64,000 nt of DNA from Ralstonia sp. A12. GTDB lineage: Bacteria; Pseudomonadota; Gammaproteobacteria; Burkholderiales; Burkholderiaceae. Position numbers and translations under genes: made by a program. Position 1 is the first letter of the stretch, and every line of letters begins with the position of its first letter. A model generated the notes under the pieces. That model did not search any database. It saw only the letters and a program-made list of their open reading frames with translations, and had not been told where the DNA came from. Location: positions 124,001 to 188,000 of the forward strand of contig NZ_JSZO01000006.1 in the NCBI RefSeq assembly GCF_000801955.1, in the 5' to 3' direction. Positions 17,218-25,548 of the stretch are shown here, piece after piece.

Positions 17218-17649
17218 TTACGGTTTATCGCTGCGCAGAATCTCCAGCACCGACTGCAGCGCACGCCGCAAGCCCGGCACATCGACGGGGCCACTTTCAG
17301 CGGCTGGCACCGGCGCCACGGCCACTACTTGCGGAACCTCGACTTCCTCTACCGGCGCGGCACTCGCACCATGTCGCAACTCATCGAGCCGATTGCGCGC
17401 GCCGTTGATCGTGAAGCCCTGCTCGTACAGCAGTTCGCGAATACGCCGAATCAGCAGCACTTCATGATGCTGATAGTAGCGGCGATTGCCACGCCGCTTG
17501 ACCGGCTTGAGTTGTGTGAACTCCTGCTCCCAATAGCGCAGCACGTGCGGTTTGACAGCGCACAAGTCGCTCACCTCACCGATGGTGAAGTAGCGCTTGG
17601 CAGGAATCGGCGGCAGGTTAACCCGCTCCGTATGCTTATCGGCGGCCAT
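17218..17649 (-). CDS. MerR-family regulator downstream of ihfA
   Basis: The 143-residue protein has one MerR winged-helix domain: RYFTIGEVSDLCAVKPHVLRYWEQEF, then KRRGNRRYYQHHEVLLIRRIRELLYEQGFTINGARNRL. The tail (residues 92-143) is Ala/Pro/Val-rich with no effector domain or metal-binding cysteines. A MerR-like gene right after ihfA is conserved in proteobacteria, but its target is unknown. It begins 36 bases after the ihfA stop and is probably cotranscribed. Confidence 0.85.
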   Translation of the reverse strand: MAADKHTERVNLPPIPAKRYFTIGEVSDLCAVKPHVLRYWEQEFTQLKPVKRRGNRRYYQHHEVLLIRRIRELLYEQGFTINGARNRLDELRHGASAAPVEEVEVPQVVAVAPVPAAESGPVDVPGLRRALQSVLEILRSDKP

Positions 17650-17685
17650 AAAGGGCTGGCGAAAGAAACAGAATGAACGGAAGAA

Positions 17686-18102
17686 TTACGCAGCACTCAC
17701 AGGCAGCGGCTCGACGCGCTCTTCAACGAGCGCCTTGAGCTTCTGGCTGGCGTGGAACGTGACGACGCGGCGCGCCGTGATAGGGATGATCTCCCCAGTC
17801 TTCGGGTTACGACCCGGACGCTGCGGCTTGTCGCGCAGCTGAAAGTTACCGAAGCCGGACAGCTTGACACTGTCACCCTGCTCGAGCGCCTCGCGAATCA
17901 CGTCGAAGAATGCTTCGACCATGTCCTTCGACTCACGCTTGTTCAGGCCAACCTGCTCGAACAGCATCTCGGCAAGCTCGGCCTTCGTGAGCGTCGGCAC
18001 ATCTTGCCCCCGCGCATCACGCGCGTCGGCCAGTGCTGACGAAGAAGAACCGAGCGAGTCGTCCAAGGATGCTGCCAACGCGGGCGCGTGTTGATCGTTC
18101 AT
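17686..18102 (-). CDS. ihfA: integration host factor subunit alpha
   Basis: A DNA-bending histone-like protein that works as a heterodimer with IhfB. The HU/IHF core runs from about residue 36: [47 protein letters not shown] and [16 protein letters not shown], with the DNA-intercalating R-P-G-R-N-P arm. At 138 residues it is longer than E. coli IhfA (99) because of an N-terminal Ala/Ser/Asp extension of about 35 residues, common in this group. It follows pheT by 81 bases, the standard pheST-ihfA arrangement. Confidence 0.95.
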   Translation of the reverse strand: MNDQHAPALAASLDDSLGSSSSALADARDARGQDVPTLTKAELAEMLFEQVGLNKRESKDMVEAFFDVIREALEQGDSVKLSGFGNFQLRDKPQRPGRNPKTGEIIPITARRVVTFHASQKLKALVEERVEPLPVSAA

Positions 18103-18183
18103 AGGATTCGCATGGGCGTTTCGATCCGAATGCGGAGGTTCGTTCGAGCTGTCTCTAGCGCAGTGCTGACGTCGCTTAAGACG

Positions 18184-20613
18184 TCAGGCGCGCAGGCGCG
18201 CGCCGAATGCATCGCCGGCCGCTCGAATCAGTTGCTGTGTGGCGGCCTCGACAATGTCGTCCTGGAGGGTGCTGTCAGTATCTTGCAACGTAATTCTGAA
18301 GGCAAGGCTTTTCTCCTGCGCCCCAATGGCAGCCGTGGCGGCCTTCGGACGGAATTCGTCGAACAGCACAACGCCTTGCAGATAGCGCTGCCACGGGGTA
18401 CCGACGGCCGTTTTCTCGAACGTATCCACCAGATCCTGCACCGCCACGTCCTGGCGCACGACCAGCGCGATATCCCGCGTCACGGCCGGCACGCGCGGCA
18501 CTTCACGATACTTCGGCAGACCGATGGCGGTGATGGCGTCGAGCTCGAGCTCCCACACGATCGGTGCCGTCGGCAGGTCATACTTTTGCAGCCAACGCGG
18601 ATGCAGCTCACCGATCCAGCCGATTGCGCGGCCATCTAGCACCACACGTGCGGAGCGGCCCGGGTGCAGCGCCGGATGCTCGACGCGTTCGAAACGCGCC
18701 TGCAGCGGCCACAGCAGCGATTCCACATCGCCCTTCACGTCGAAGAAATCGACGGCACGCGTCTGCACGCCCCACTGTTCTTCCTTGGCCGGGCCATAGG
18801 CAATGCCACCGGCCATCATCGGTTGCGCATAGCCGGCAACGGACAGGCCGCCATCCGCCACACTCGCATCGCGATGGAACACGCGGCCCACCTCGAACAT
18901 GCGCACGCGCGAAGCCTTGCGGTTCAGGTTGTAGCGCACCTTGTCGAGCAGACCACCGATGAGCGTGCTGCGCATCACCGAGTACTGGCTGGCAATCGGG
19001 TTCAGCAGCGGAATCGGGTTGGTATTGCCGGCAAAATCGGCTTCCCATTCGGTCTCGACGAAGGCGAAATTGACGACCTCGTGATAGTCACGCGCGGCCA
19101 CGGCATGGCGCACGTCGTGCATCGTGCGGCGTGCCTCGTCGGTCGGGCGCATGGCGCTCTCGGCCACCGGTGGCTTGGCAGGGATCTGCTCGAAACCGTA
19201 GATGCGGGCGACTTCTTCGATCAGATCTTCCTCGATCTCGAGATCGAATCGATACGACGGCGGCTCGACGGTGAACACATCGCCTTCCACGTTGAACGTG
19301 AGGCCGAGTCGCTTGAACACATCCGCCACGACTTCGTGCGACAGCGGAATGCCGAGCACGCGCGCGGCGCGTGCCACACGCATGCGCACCGGCTCGCGCT
19401 TGGGCAGATTCACGATCTGATCATCGATCGGGCCAGCCTGGCCGCCGCAGATGTCGAGGATCAGCGCGCTGATGCGCTCGATGTGTTCAACGGTGGTCGC
19501 GTAATCAACGCCGCGCTCGAAGCGGTGGCCTGCGTCGGTCGAGAAGTTGTAGCGACGCGCGCGGCCCTGAATGGAGGCCGGCCACCAGAATGCGGCTTCG
19601 AGATAGATGTTCTGCGTGTCGAGCGTGACGGCGGTCTTGTCGCCGCCCATGATGCCGGCCAGGCTTTCGATGGCCTGCTCGTCCGAGATCACGCCGACCT
19701 TTTCGTCGACGGTGATGGTGTCGCCGTTCAGCAGCTTGAGTTCTTCGCCGGCCTTGCCCCAGCGGACCGTCAGGCCGCCGTGGATCTTTTCCAGATCGAA
19801 CACGTGCGACGGACGACCCAGCTCCAGCATCACGTAATTGGAGATATCGACCAGTGCCGACACGCTGCGCATGCCCGCACGCTCGATGCGCGACACCATC
19901 CAGGCCGGCGTCTTCGCATGCGCGTTCACGCCGCGGATGATGCGGCCCGAGAAGCGGCCGCACAGGTCCGGCGCTTCCACCTTGACCGGCAACTTGTCAG
20001 CCAGCGTCACCGCCACCGGCGCCATCGACGGCAACGTGATCGGCGCGCCTGTCAGCGCGGACACTTCGCGTGCCACGCCATGGATCGACAGGCAGTCCGC
20101 CTTGTTGGGGGTGAGCTTGATCACGAAAATCTGGTCATCCAGATCGAGCACCTTGCGGATATCCGCACCCACCGGCGTGTCTTCCGGCAGGATCAGCAGG
20201 CCGCCGTGGTCTTCCGACAGCTTCAGCTCGCGCGCCGAGCACAGCATGCCGTAGCTCTCCACGCCGCGCAGCTTGCCGATCTTGATCTTGAACGGCTTGC
20301 CGTCTTCGCCCGGCGGCAGTTCGGCGCCCACCATCGCGCACGGCACTTTGATGCCCACCGACACGTTCGGCGCGCCGCAGACGATCTGCAGCAACTCGCC
20401 CGTACCCGCGTCGACCTTGCAAACGTTGAGGCGATCGGCGTCCGGGTGCTTGTTCACCTCGACCACATGGCCGACAACGATCTGCGAGAACGGCGGTGCG
20501 ACGGGATCGACCTCTTCCACTTCGAGGCCAGCCATCGTCAAGCGATGGGACAACTCATCCGTGGTGATCGGCGGATTGACGAAACTGCGAAGCCAGGATT
20601 CCGGAAATTGCAT
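18184..20613 (-). CDS. pheT: phenylalanine--tRNA ligase beta subunit
   Basis: An 809-residue subunit of the alpha2-beta2 PheRS. Domains in order: an N-terminal tRNA-binding (EMAP-like) region around residues 40-150 with [22 protein letters not shown], the B3/B4 editing domain, B5, a core resembling a catalytic fold, and the C-terminal anticodon-binding FDX-ACB domain ([20 protein letters not shown]). It starts 61 bases after pheS. The full length is normal. A long open frame on the opposite strand is a GC-bias artefact. Confidence 0.96.
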   Translation of the reverse strand: MQFPESWLRSFVNPPITTDELSHRLTMAGLEVEEVDPVAPPFSQIVVGHVVEVNKHPDADRLNVCKVDAGTGELLQIVCGAPNVSVGIKVPCAMVGAELPPGEDGKPFKIKIGKLRGVESYGMLCSARELKLSEDHGGLLILPEDTPVGADIRKVLDLDDQIFVIKLTPNKADCLSIHGVAREVSALTGAPITLPSMAPVAVTLADKLPVKVEAPDLCGRFSGRIIRGVNAHAKTPAWMVSRIERAGMRSVSALVDISNYVMLELGRPSHVFDLEKIHGGLTVRWGKAGEELKLLNGDTITVDEKVGVISDEQAIESLAGIMGGDKTAVTLDTQNIYLEAAFWWPASIQGRARRYNFSTDAGHRFERGVDYATTVEHIERISALILDICGGQAGPIDDQIVNLPKREPVRMRVARAARVLGIPLSHEVVADVFKRLGLTFNVEGDVFTVEPPSYRFDLEIEEDLIEEVARIYGFEQIPAKPPVAESAMRPTDEARRTMHDVRHAVAARDYHEVVNFAFVETEWEADFAGNTNPIPLLNPIASQYSVMRSTLIGGLLDKVRYNLNRKASRVRMFEVGRVFHRDASVADGGLSVAGYAQPMMAGGIAYGPAKEEQWGVQTRAVDFFDVKGDVESLLWPLQARFERVEHPALHPGRSARVVLDGRAIGWIGELHPRWLQKYDLPTAPIVWELELDAITAIGLPKYREVPRVPAVTRDIALVVRQDVAVQDLVDTFEKTAVGTPWQRYLQGVVLFDEFRPKAATAAIGAQEKSLAFRITLQDTDSTLQDDIVEAATQQLIRAAGDAFGARLRA

Positions 20614-20674
20614 GGCGCGACAGAAAAGAGAATTCGATTAACGGAGCGACGGGTGACCAGTGCGAGTGCAGCGC

Positions 20675-21709
20675 TTACGCGAACTGGCGCAGAAAACGCA
20701 CATCGCCCTCGAAGAACAGGCGCAGATCGTTGATGCCATAGCGCAGCATCGTGAGGCGCTCCAGACCGGAGCCGAACGCAAAGCCGATGTAACGCTCCGG
20801 GTCCAGACCCATGTTGCGCACCACGGTCGGGTGCACTTGGCCGGAACCGGAAATCTCCAGCCATTTGCCGTTGCCGAAGGCCATGTCGATCTCGGCCGAC
20901 GGCTCGGTGAACGGGAAGTACGACGGGCGGAAGCGCACCTGGATGTCATCGCGCTCAAAGAAGTTGCGCAGGAAGTCGGTGTAGACGCCCTTCAAGTCGG
21001 CAAAGCTGATGTTGTCGGCAATCCAGAGACCTTCGACCTGGTGGAACATCGGCGAGTGCGTGGCGTCGCTATCCACACGATACGTGCGGCCCGGGGCGAT
21101 GACCTTGATCGGGGGAATACGGTCGAGGTGCTTGTACTTCTCGACGTGCATACGGGCGTAGCGCACCTGCATCGGGCTGGTGTGCGTGCGCAGCAGCAGG
21201 AGCTTGTCGTCGCTGTCGCGGCCGTCGATGTAGAAGGTGTCCTGCATCGAGCGCGCCGGATGGTTGTCCGGGTTGTTCAGCGCCGTGAAGTTCATCCAGT
21301 CGGATTCGATTTCGGGGCCGTCAGCCACATCGAAACCGATCGAACCGAAGATCTTGGCGACGCGCTCCCAGGTGTTCATCACCGGGTGCAGGCTGCCTTC
21401 GGCCACATCGCGGCCGGGCAGCGTCACGTCGATCGCCTCGGCCGCCAGGCGCGCGTTCATGAGCGCATCGGCCAGTGCCTGGCGGCGGGCGGTCAGGGCC
21501 TCTTCAACGCGGCTCTTAGCCTGGTTGATGCGCGCGCCTTCGGACTTGCGTGTCTCCGGGTCCAGCTTGCCCAGGCCTTTGAGCAAGTCGGTCAGCACGC
21601 CGGACTTGCCGAGAAAGCGCGCCTTCTCGTTTTCCAGCGAGGCGTTGTCCTCCACAGAGGCAAACGCGTTTTGGGCATCGACGACGACTTGATCCAGATC
21701 CAGTGACAT
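20675..21709 (-). CDS. pheS: phenylalanine--tRNA ligase alpha subunit
   Basis: A 344-residue catalytic subunit that charges tRNA-Phe. It has an N-terminal coiled-coil arm (about residues 1-90) and the class II core: [55 protein letters not shown] (motif 2) and [19 protein letters not shown] (motif 3). A terminator-like hairpin lies between rplT and this gene, so pheST may be separately controlled. Confidence 0.96.
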   Translation of the reverse strand: MSLDLDQVVVDAQNAFASVEDNASLENEKARFLGKSGVLTDLLKGLGKLDPETRKSEGARINQAKSRVEEALTARRQALADALMNARLAAEAIDVTLPGRDVAEGSLHPVMNTWERVAKIFGSIGFDVADGPEIESDWMNFTALNNPDNHPARSMQDTFYIDGRDSDDKLLLLRTHTSPMQVRYARMHVEKYKHLDRIPPIKVIAPGRTYRVDSDATHSPMFHQVEGLWIADNISFADLKGVYTDFLRNFFERDDIQVRFRPSYFPFTEPSAEIDMAFGNGKWLEISGSGQVHPTVVRNMGLDPERYIGFAFGSGLERLTMLRYGINDLRLFFEGDVRFLRQFA

Positions 21710-21759
21710 GGGAAGGCGAGCGAAAAAAATTCGGGTGATTCGGAACTGCGGAATAAAAA

Positions 21760-21782
21760 ACGGGGCTCGGTGAGAGCCCCGT
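21760..21782 (-). terminator. intrinsic terminator or attenuator between rplT and pheS
   Basis: Arms ACGGGGCTC and GAGCCCCGT with a short loop are followed on the minus strand by a run of six T. It sits 50 bases before pheS and 58 after rplT. There is no ATG in the leader before it, so no PheM-like leader peptide is seen. It could simply separate the operons or allow partial read-through. Confidence 0.75.
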
Positions 21783-21840
21783 CAGGGTGACTAGCCGGCA
21801 AGCGATTGGGCAATTCCAGTGGCCTGCCCGGCTAATCCAA

Positions 21841-22197
21841 TCAGGCGACGTTGGCTTTCACCTGGTTCACGATGGCGGCAAATGCCACCTTGTCGTGAAT
21901 GGCCATGTCCGACAGCACCTTGCGGTCCAGCTCGATGGACGCCTTCTTCAGGCCGTTCATGAACTTGCTGTAGGTCAGGCCGTGCTCGCGTGCGCCAGCG
22001 TTGATACGTGCAATCCAGAGTGCGCGGAACACGCGCTTCTTGTTGCGACGATCGCGGTAAGCGTACTGACCAGCACGCATGACCGCCTGCTTGGCGATGC
22101 GATAGACGTTATTGCGGCGGCCGCGGTAACCCTTGGCAGCGTTGATAACCTTCTTATGACGGGCCCGCGCTGTGACCCCACGTTTTACTCGAGGCAT
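21841..22197 (-). CDS. rplT: 50S ribosomal protein L20
   Basis: A 118-residue, strongly basic protein with the L20 signature [18 protein letters not shown], then [20 protein letters not shown] and [18 protein letters not shown]. It binds 23S rRNA early in assembly and in E. coli also represses its own operon. It lies 28 bases after rpmI. Confidence 0.97.
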   Translation of the reverse strand: MPRVKRGVTARARHKKVINAAKGYRGRRNNVYRIAKQAVMRAGQYAYRDRRNKKRVFRALWIARINAGAREHGLTYSKFMNGLKKASIELDRKVLSDMAIHDKVAFAAIVNQVKANVA

Positions 22198-22225
22198 GAA
22201 ATGCTCCTTTCGTAGTTAGTTAGGG

Positions 22226-22423
22226 TTAGGCGTACGGCATCATTGCGCGAACGGACTTCAGGTTCGTCTCATGGACGCCCTGGGTACCGCGCAGGTGACG
22301 CTTGTTCTTGGTGGTCTTCTTGGTCAGGATGTGACGCTTGAAGGCTTGGCCACGTTTGATCGTGCCACCAGGACGGGCAGTAAAGCGCTTGGAGGCGCTT
22401 TTCTTCGTCTTCATCTTCGGCAT
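22226..22423 (-). CDS. rpmI: 50S ribosomal protein L35
   Basis: A 65-residue basic protein starting [20 protein letters not shown] and containing [19 protein letters not shown], the L35 signature. The ATG at 22423 is the family start; the longer frame is not conserved. The 167-base leader between infC and rpmI holds a stem-loop and may be the site of L20-type translational control. Confidence 0.97.
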   Translation of the reverse strand: MPKMKTKKSASKRFTARPGGTIKRGQAFKRHILTKKTTKNKRHLRGTQGVHETNLKSVRAMMPYA

Positions 22424-22590
22424 GGAACAACTCCGTTTTTGACATGAAGCCAGGTGGACGGCTGACGCCGACACTTGCAAGACCCGGACTCACTTGTTGT
22501 ATCGCGGCAGACTTTGACGCCTGCCGCGTTTTCCGACGTTTCCGTCTGGAACCTACTCAGCGCAGCCGGAATCGTCCGGCCGCCGCTGCA
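22424..22590 (-). promoter_or_regulatory. structured leader between infC and rpmI
   Basis: This 167-base gap is long for an otherwise tight operon. It includes a hairpin with arms CGCGGCAG and CTGCCGCG at 22503-22528 that lacks a T-tract on the coding strand, so it is not a terminator there. In E. coli this region forms the L20 translational operator by a long-range pseudoknot; a similar role here is inference. Confidence 0.35.
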
Positions 22591-23112
22591 TTACTTCTTC
22601 TTCTTTGGTGCCAACATCATCACTGCCTGGCGACCTTCCATCTTCGGCATCTGCTCAACCTGACCGAACTCTTCCAAGTCAGTCTTGAGACGCTCCAGCA
22701 TGCGCATGCCGAGTTCCTGGTGAGCCATTTCGCGGCCACGGAAACGCAGCGTGATCTTGGTACGATCCCCTTCTTCCAGGAAGCGCTTCAGATTGCGCAG
22801 CTTGACGTCATAGTCGCCATCGTCAGTACCAGGACGGAATTTGACTTCCTTCACCTGGATGACCTTCTGCTTCAGCTTGGCTTCGTGAGCCTTCTTCTGC
22901 TCCGAATACTTGAACTTGCCATAGTCCATCAGGCGGCAGACGGGCGGCTGCGCAGTCGGCGCGATCTCGACCAGGTCGACGTCTTTTTCTTCTGCCAGAC
23001 GCAGTGCGTCGAACAGCTTGACGATGCCGAGCGCTTCTCCCTCAACCCCGGTCAGCCGGACTTCCGGTGCGCTGATCTCGCGGTTGATGCGGTGAGATTT
23101 CTCAGTAGCGAT
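22591..23112 (-). CDS. infC: translation initiation factor IF-3, non-AUG start
   Basis: A 173-residue IF-3 with the N-terminal domain ([41 protein letters not shown]), a lysine-rich linker around [16 protein letters not shown] and the C-terminal domain ([33 protein letters not shown]). No ATG or GTG exists at the right place: the only well-placed start is ATC at 23112, 7 bases after GAGGA. IF-3 genes classically use a rare AUU or AUC start that makes the factor repress its own translation. It begins 42 bases after thrS. A start at the internal ATG 22929 would lose the N-terminal domain. Confidence 0.93.
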   Translation of the reverse strand: MATEKSHRINREISAPEVRLTGVEGEALGIVKLFDALRLAEEKDVDLVEIAPTAQPPVCRLMDYGKFKYSEQKKAHEAKLKQKVIQVKEVKFRPGTDDGDYDVKLRNLKRFLEEGDRTKITLRFRGREMAHQELGMRMLERLKTDLEEFGQVEQMPKMEGRQAVMMLAPKKKK

Positions 23113-23154
23113 GTTGATGTCCTCAAAGATTCAAAAAAACAGGCCGTGCCCAGC

Positions 23155-25062
23155 TCATGACTTGTTGGCGAGATCGTTCTGCAGTCGCTCAACGAACGCC
23201 GACAGCGGCATGGAGCCTAGATCGACGTTGCCACGGGCACGCACGGCCACCTGATTTTCATCCCGTTCTTTGTCGCCCACCACAACCTGATAGGGGACCT
23301 TCTGGACGGAATGCTCGCGGATTTTATACCCAATCTTCTCATTCCGCAAATCGACGACCGCCCTAAATCCTTGTTTTTGCAGGGATTGCGCAACGGATTG
23401 TGCGTATTCGGCGTGCGAATCGGTGATGCTGAGCACCGCAATCTGCACCGGCGAAAGCCACGTCGGCAGCGCACCGGCGTATTGCTCGATCAAGATACCG
23501 ATAAAGCGCTCCAGGCTGCCGACGATGGCTCGATGCAGCATGATCGGGCGGTGGCGCGCGCCGTCTTCGCCAACAAACTCGGCATCCAGGCGCTCCGGCA
23601 GGTTCGGGTCAACCTGAATCGTGCCGCACTGCCATTGGCGACCGAGTGCGTCTTTCAACACATATTCGATCTTCGGGCCGTAGAACGCACCCTCGCCCGG
23701 CAGGTACTCGAATTCGCAACCCGATGCACGCAGACCTTCGGCCAGCGCGGCTTCAGCCCGGTCCCAACTTTCTTCGGTGCCGATGCGCTTTTCCGGGCGC
23801 GTGGACAGCTTGTAGAGAATCTCGGTAAAGCCGAAATCCTTGTAGACCTTCTGTAGCAGCGTCGTGAACGCCGTCACCTCGGCCTGGATCATGCCTTCGG
23901 TACAGAAGATATGGCCGTCATCCTGCGTGAAACCGCGCACGCGCATGATGCCGTGCAGGCCACCCGAAGGCTCGTTGCGATGGCACGCGCCAAACTCGCC
24001 GAAGCGCAGCGGCAGATCACGGTAGCTCTTGATGCCTTGCTTGTAGATGAGAATGTGACCGGGGCAGTTCATCGGCTTGAGCGCGTATTCGCGCTTCTCC
24101 GATTCCGTGATGAACATGTTCTCGCGGTACTTGTCCCAGTGACCAGTCTTTTCCCACAGCGACTTGTCGAGAATCTGCGGCCCCTTCACTTCCTGGTAAC
24201 CGTTCTCGCGGTAGACGCGGCGCATGTACTGCTCGATCTCCTGCCACAGCGTCCAGCCCTTGGGGTGCCAGAACACCATGCCAGGCGCAGTCTCATCGAT
24301 GTGGAACAGGTCGAGCTCGCGGCCGAGCTTGCGGTGGTCGCGCTTCTCGGCCTCTTCCAGCATGTGCAGATAGGCTTCCTGGTCTTCTTTCTTGGCCCAG
24401 GCCGTGCCGTAGATGCGCTGGAGCATCTCGTTGTTGTGGTCGCCACGCCAGTAGGCGCCGGCCACCTTCATCAGCTTGAAGACCTTCAGCTTGCCCGTGG
24501 ACGGCACGTGCGGGCCACGGCAGAGGTCAACGAAATTGCCTTCGCGGTAGAGCCCAATCTCTTGGTCTTCCGGAATGGAGGCGATGATCTCGGCCTTGTA
24601 TTTCTCACCCATGCCCTGGAACAGCTTGACGGCGTCATCACGGTTCCAAACTTCGCGCGTGACCTTCTCATCTTTCTTGGCGAGCTCGGCCATCTTCTTT
24701 TCGATGGCGACGAGGTCTTCCGGCGTGAAGGGGCGCTTGTAGGCGAAGTCGTAGTAGAAGCCGTTGTCGATGACCGGGCCGATCGTGACCTGCGCCTCGG
24801 GATACAACTCCTTGACGGCGTAGGCCAGCAAGTGGGCCGTGGAGTGGCGGATCACGTCGACGCCGTCGGCGTCCTTGTCGGTGATGATGGCGAGCTTGGC
24901 GTCGCGGTCGATCGAGTGGCTCGTGTCGACCATCTGGCCGTCCACGCGGCCCGCCAGCGCAGCCTTGGCCAGACCTGCGCCGATGCTTTGCGCCACTTCA
25001 GCCACCGTCACCGGGCCGGGAAACTCACGCCGGGAACCGTCCGGCAACGTGATTGCGATCAT
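23155..25062 (-). CDS. thrS: threonine--tRNA ligase
   Basis: A 635-residue class II synthetase. Domains in order: TGS (residues 1-60), the editing domain with [18 protein letters not shown] (zinc-type H-x3-H), the catalytic core with [20 protein letters not shown] before it, [16 protein letters not shown] with the catalytic zinc Cys, [19 protein letters not shown] (motif 2), [17 protein letters not shown] (motif 3), and the anticodon-binding domain to the end. First gene of the thrS-infC-rpmI-rplT run. Confidence 0.97.
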   Translation of the reverse strand: MIAITLPDGSRREFPGPVTVAEVAQSIGAGLAKAALAGRVDGQMVDTSHSIDRDAKLAIITDKDADGVDVIRHSTAHLLAYAVKELYPEAQVTIGPVIDNGFYYDFAYKRPFTPEDLVAIEKKMAELAKKDEKVTREVWNRDDAVKLFQGMGEKYKAEIIASIPEDQEIGLYREGNFVDLCRGPHVPSTGKLKVFKLMKVAGAYWRGDHNNEMLQRIYGTAWAKKEDQEAYLHMLEEAEKRDHRKLGRELDLFHIDETAPGMVFWHPKGWTLWQEIEQYMRRVYRENGYQEVKGPQILDKSLWEKTGHWDKYRENMFITESEKREYALKPMNCPGHILIYKQGIKSYRDLPLRFGEFGACHRNEPSGGLHGIMRVRGFTQDDGHIFCTEGMIQAEVTAFTTLLQKVYKDFGFTEILYKLSTRPEKRIGTEESWDRAEAALAEGLRASGCEFEYLPGEGAFYGPKIEYVLKDALGRQWQCGTIQVDPNLPERLDAEFVGEDGARHRPIMLHRAIVGSLERFIGILIEQYAGALPTWLSPVQIAVLSITDSHAEYAQSVAQSLQKQGFRAVVDLRNEKIGYKIREHSVQKVPYQVVVGDKERDENQVAVRARGNVDLGSMPLSAFVERLQNDLANKS

Positions 25063-25428
25063 GCTTGCTCCTGTGGAGTCGCCGTCGTGCGCTTCAGATG
25101 CGCCCGACGGCTGTCATTCTGTCGTGCGCCGCGCCGATCTGGCGTGGCAGGTTGTCGAATCCGATGCTTCGAAGCGTTTTCAGCTTGATCGCCACGCGTG
25201 ACACGAAACTGCGGACGAAAAAAAACGCGGCCAAGGCCGCGTTTTCATTTGCGCCATCTACCGCTGGGGCAGACCGCAAAGGGCGAAAAACGCACCTTGA
25301 CTACTGTCGCTCCGAAGCGGTTGTAGTTCGCGGTGCTCGAATCATATTCGCCTTGTTTTCAGTTGTACGGGACAAACCCGAGGGATGACGGCTTGGACAT
25401 CCTACCCGACGCGTCCTGCAATATGCGT
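25063..25428. other. intergenic region upstream of thrS, with terminator
   Basis: Between the thrS start and tRNA-Val lie 366 bases. A strong terminator at 25222-25245 serves the tRNA-Val transcript, whose end is about 180 bases further up. The 160 bases next to thrS should hold its promoter; no clear hexamers or T-box elements are seen. No RNA gene is recognised in the 180-base tail after the tRNA. Confidence 0.5.
25222..25245 (-). terminator. intrinsic terminator downstream of tRNA-Val
   Basis: The arms AAAACGCGGCC and GGCCGCGTTTT form a compact hairpin followed on the minus strand by a long T-tract. It lies about 185 bases past the mature tRNA end. Confidence 0.85.
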
Positions 25429-25505
25429 TGGTAGGCTCGATTGGACTCGAACCAACGACCCCCACCATGTCAAGGTGGTGCTCTAACCAGCTGAGCTACG
25501 AGCCT
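25429..25505 (-). tRNA. tRNA-Val, anticodon GAC
   Basis: A 77-base cloverleaf on the minus strand. Acceptor arms AGGCTCG and CGAGCCT pair perfectly, discriminator A and CCA are encoded, and the anticodon stem CCACC/GGTGG frames TTGACAT, giving anticodon GAC. The D-arm is GCTCAGCTGGTTAGAGC and the T-loop GGTTCGAGTCC. Confidence 0.96.
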
Positions 25506-25518
25506 GCCGAAGAACAAG

Positions 25519-25548
25519 ACTATACCGTCACTTCCTTCGGGCTGTCAA
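25519..25548 (-). promoter_or_regulatory. sigma-70 promoter of tRNA-Val
   Basis: On the minus strand a perfect TTGACA (25543-25548) is followed by 18 bases and TATAGT (25519-25524), placing the start point just before the tRNA. The -35 box lies inside the last codons of relA. Confidence 0.75.

Noticed and set aside
18664-20733. 689-codon open frame on the plus strand opposite pheT
   Set aside because: It mirrors the full-length pheT on the other strand, has low-complexity His/Arg/Ala composition and no ribosome site. It is a product of high-GC codon bias.
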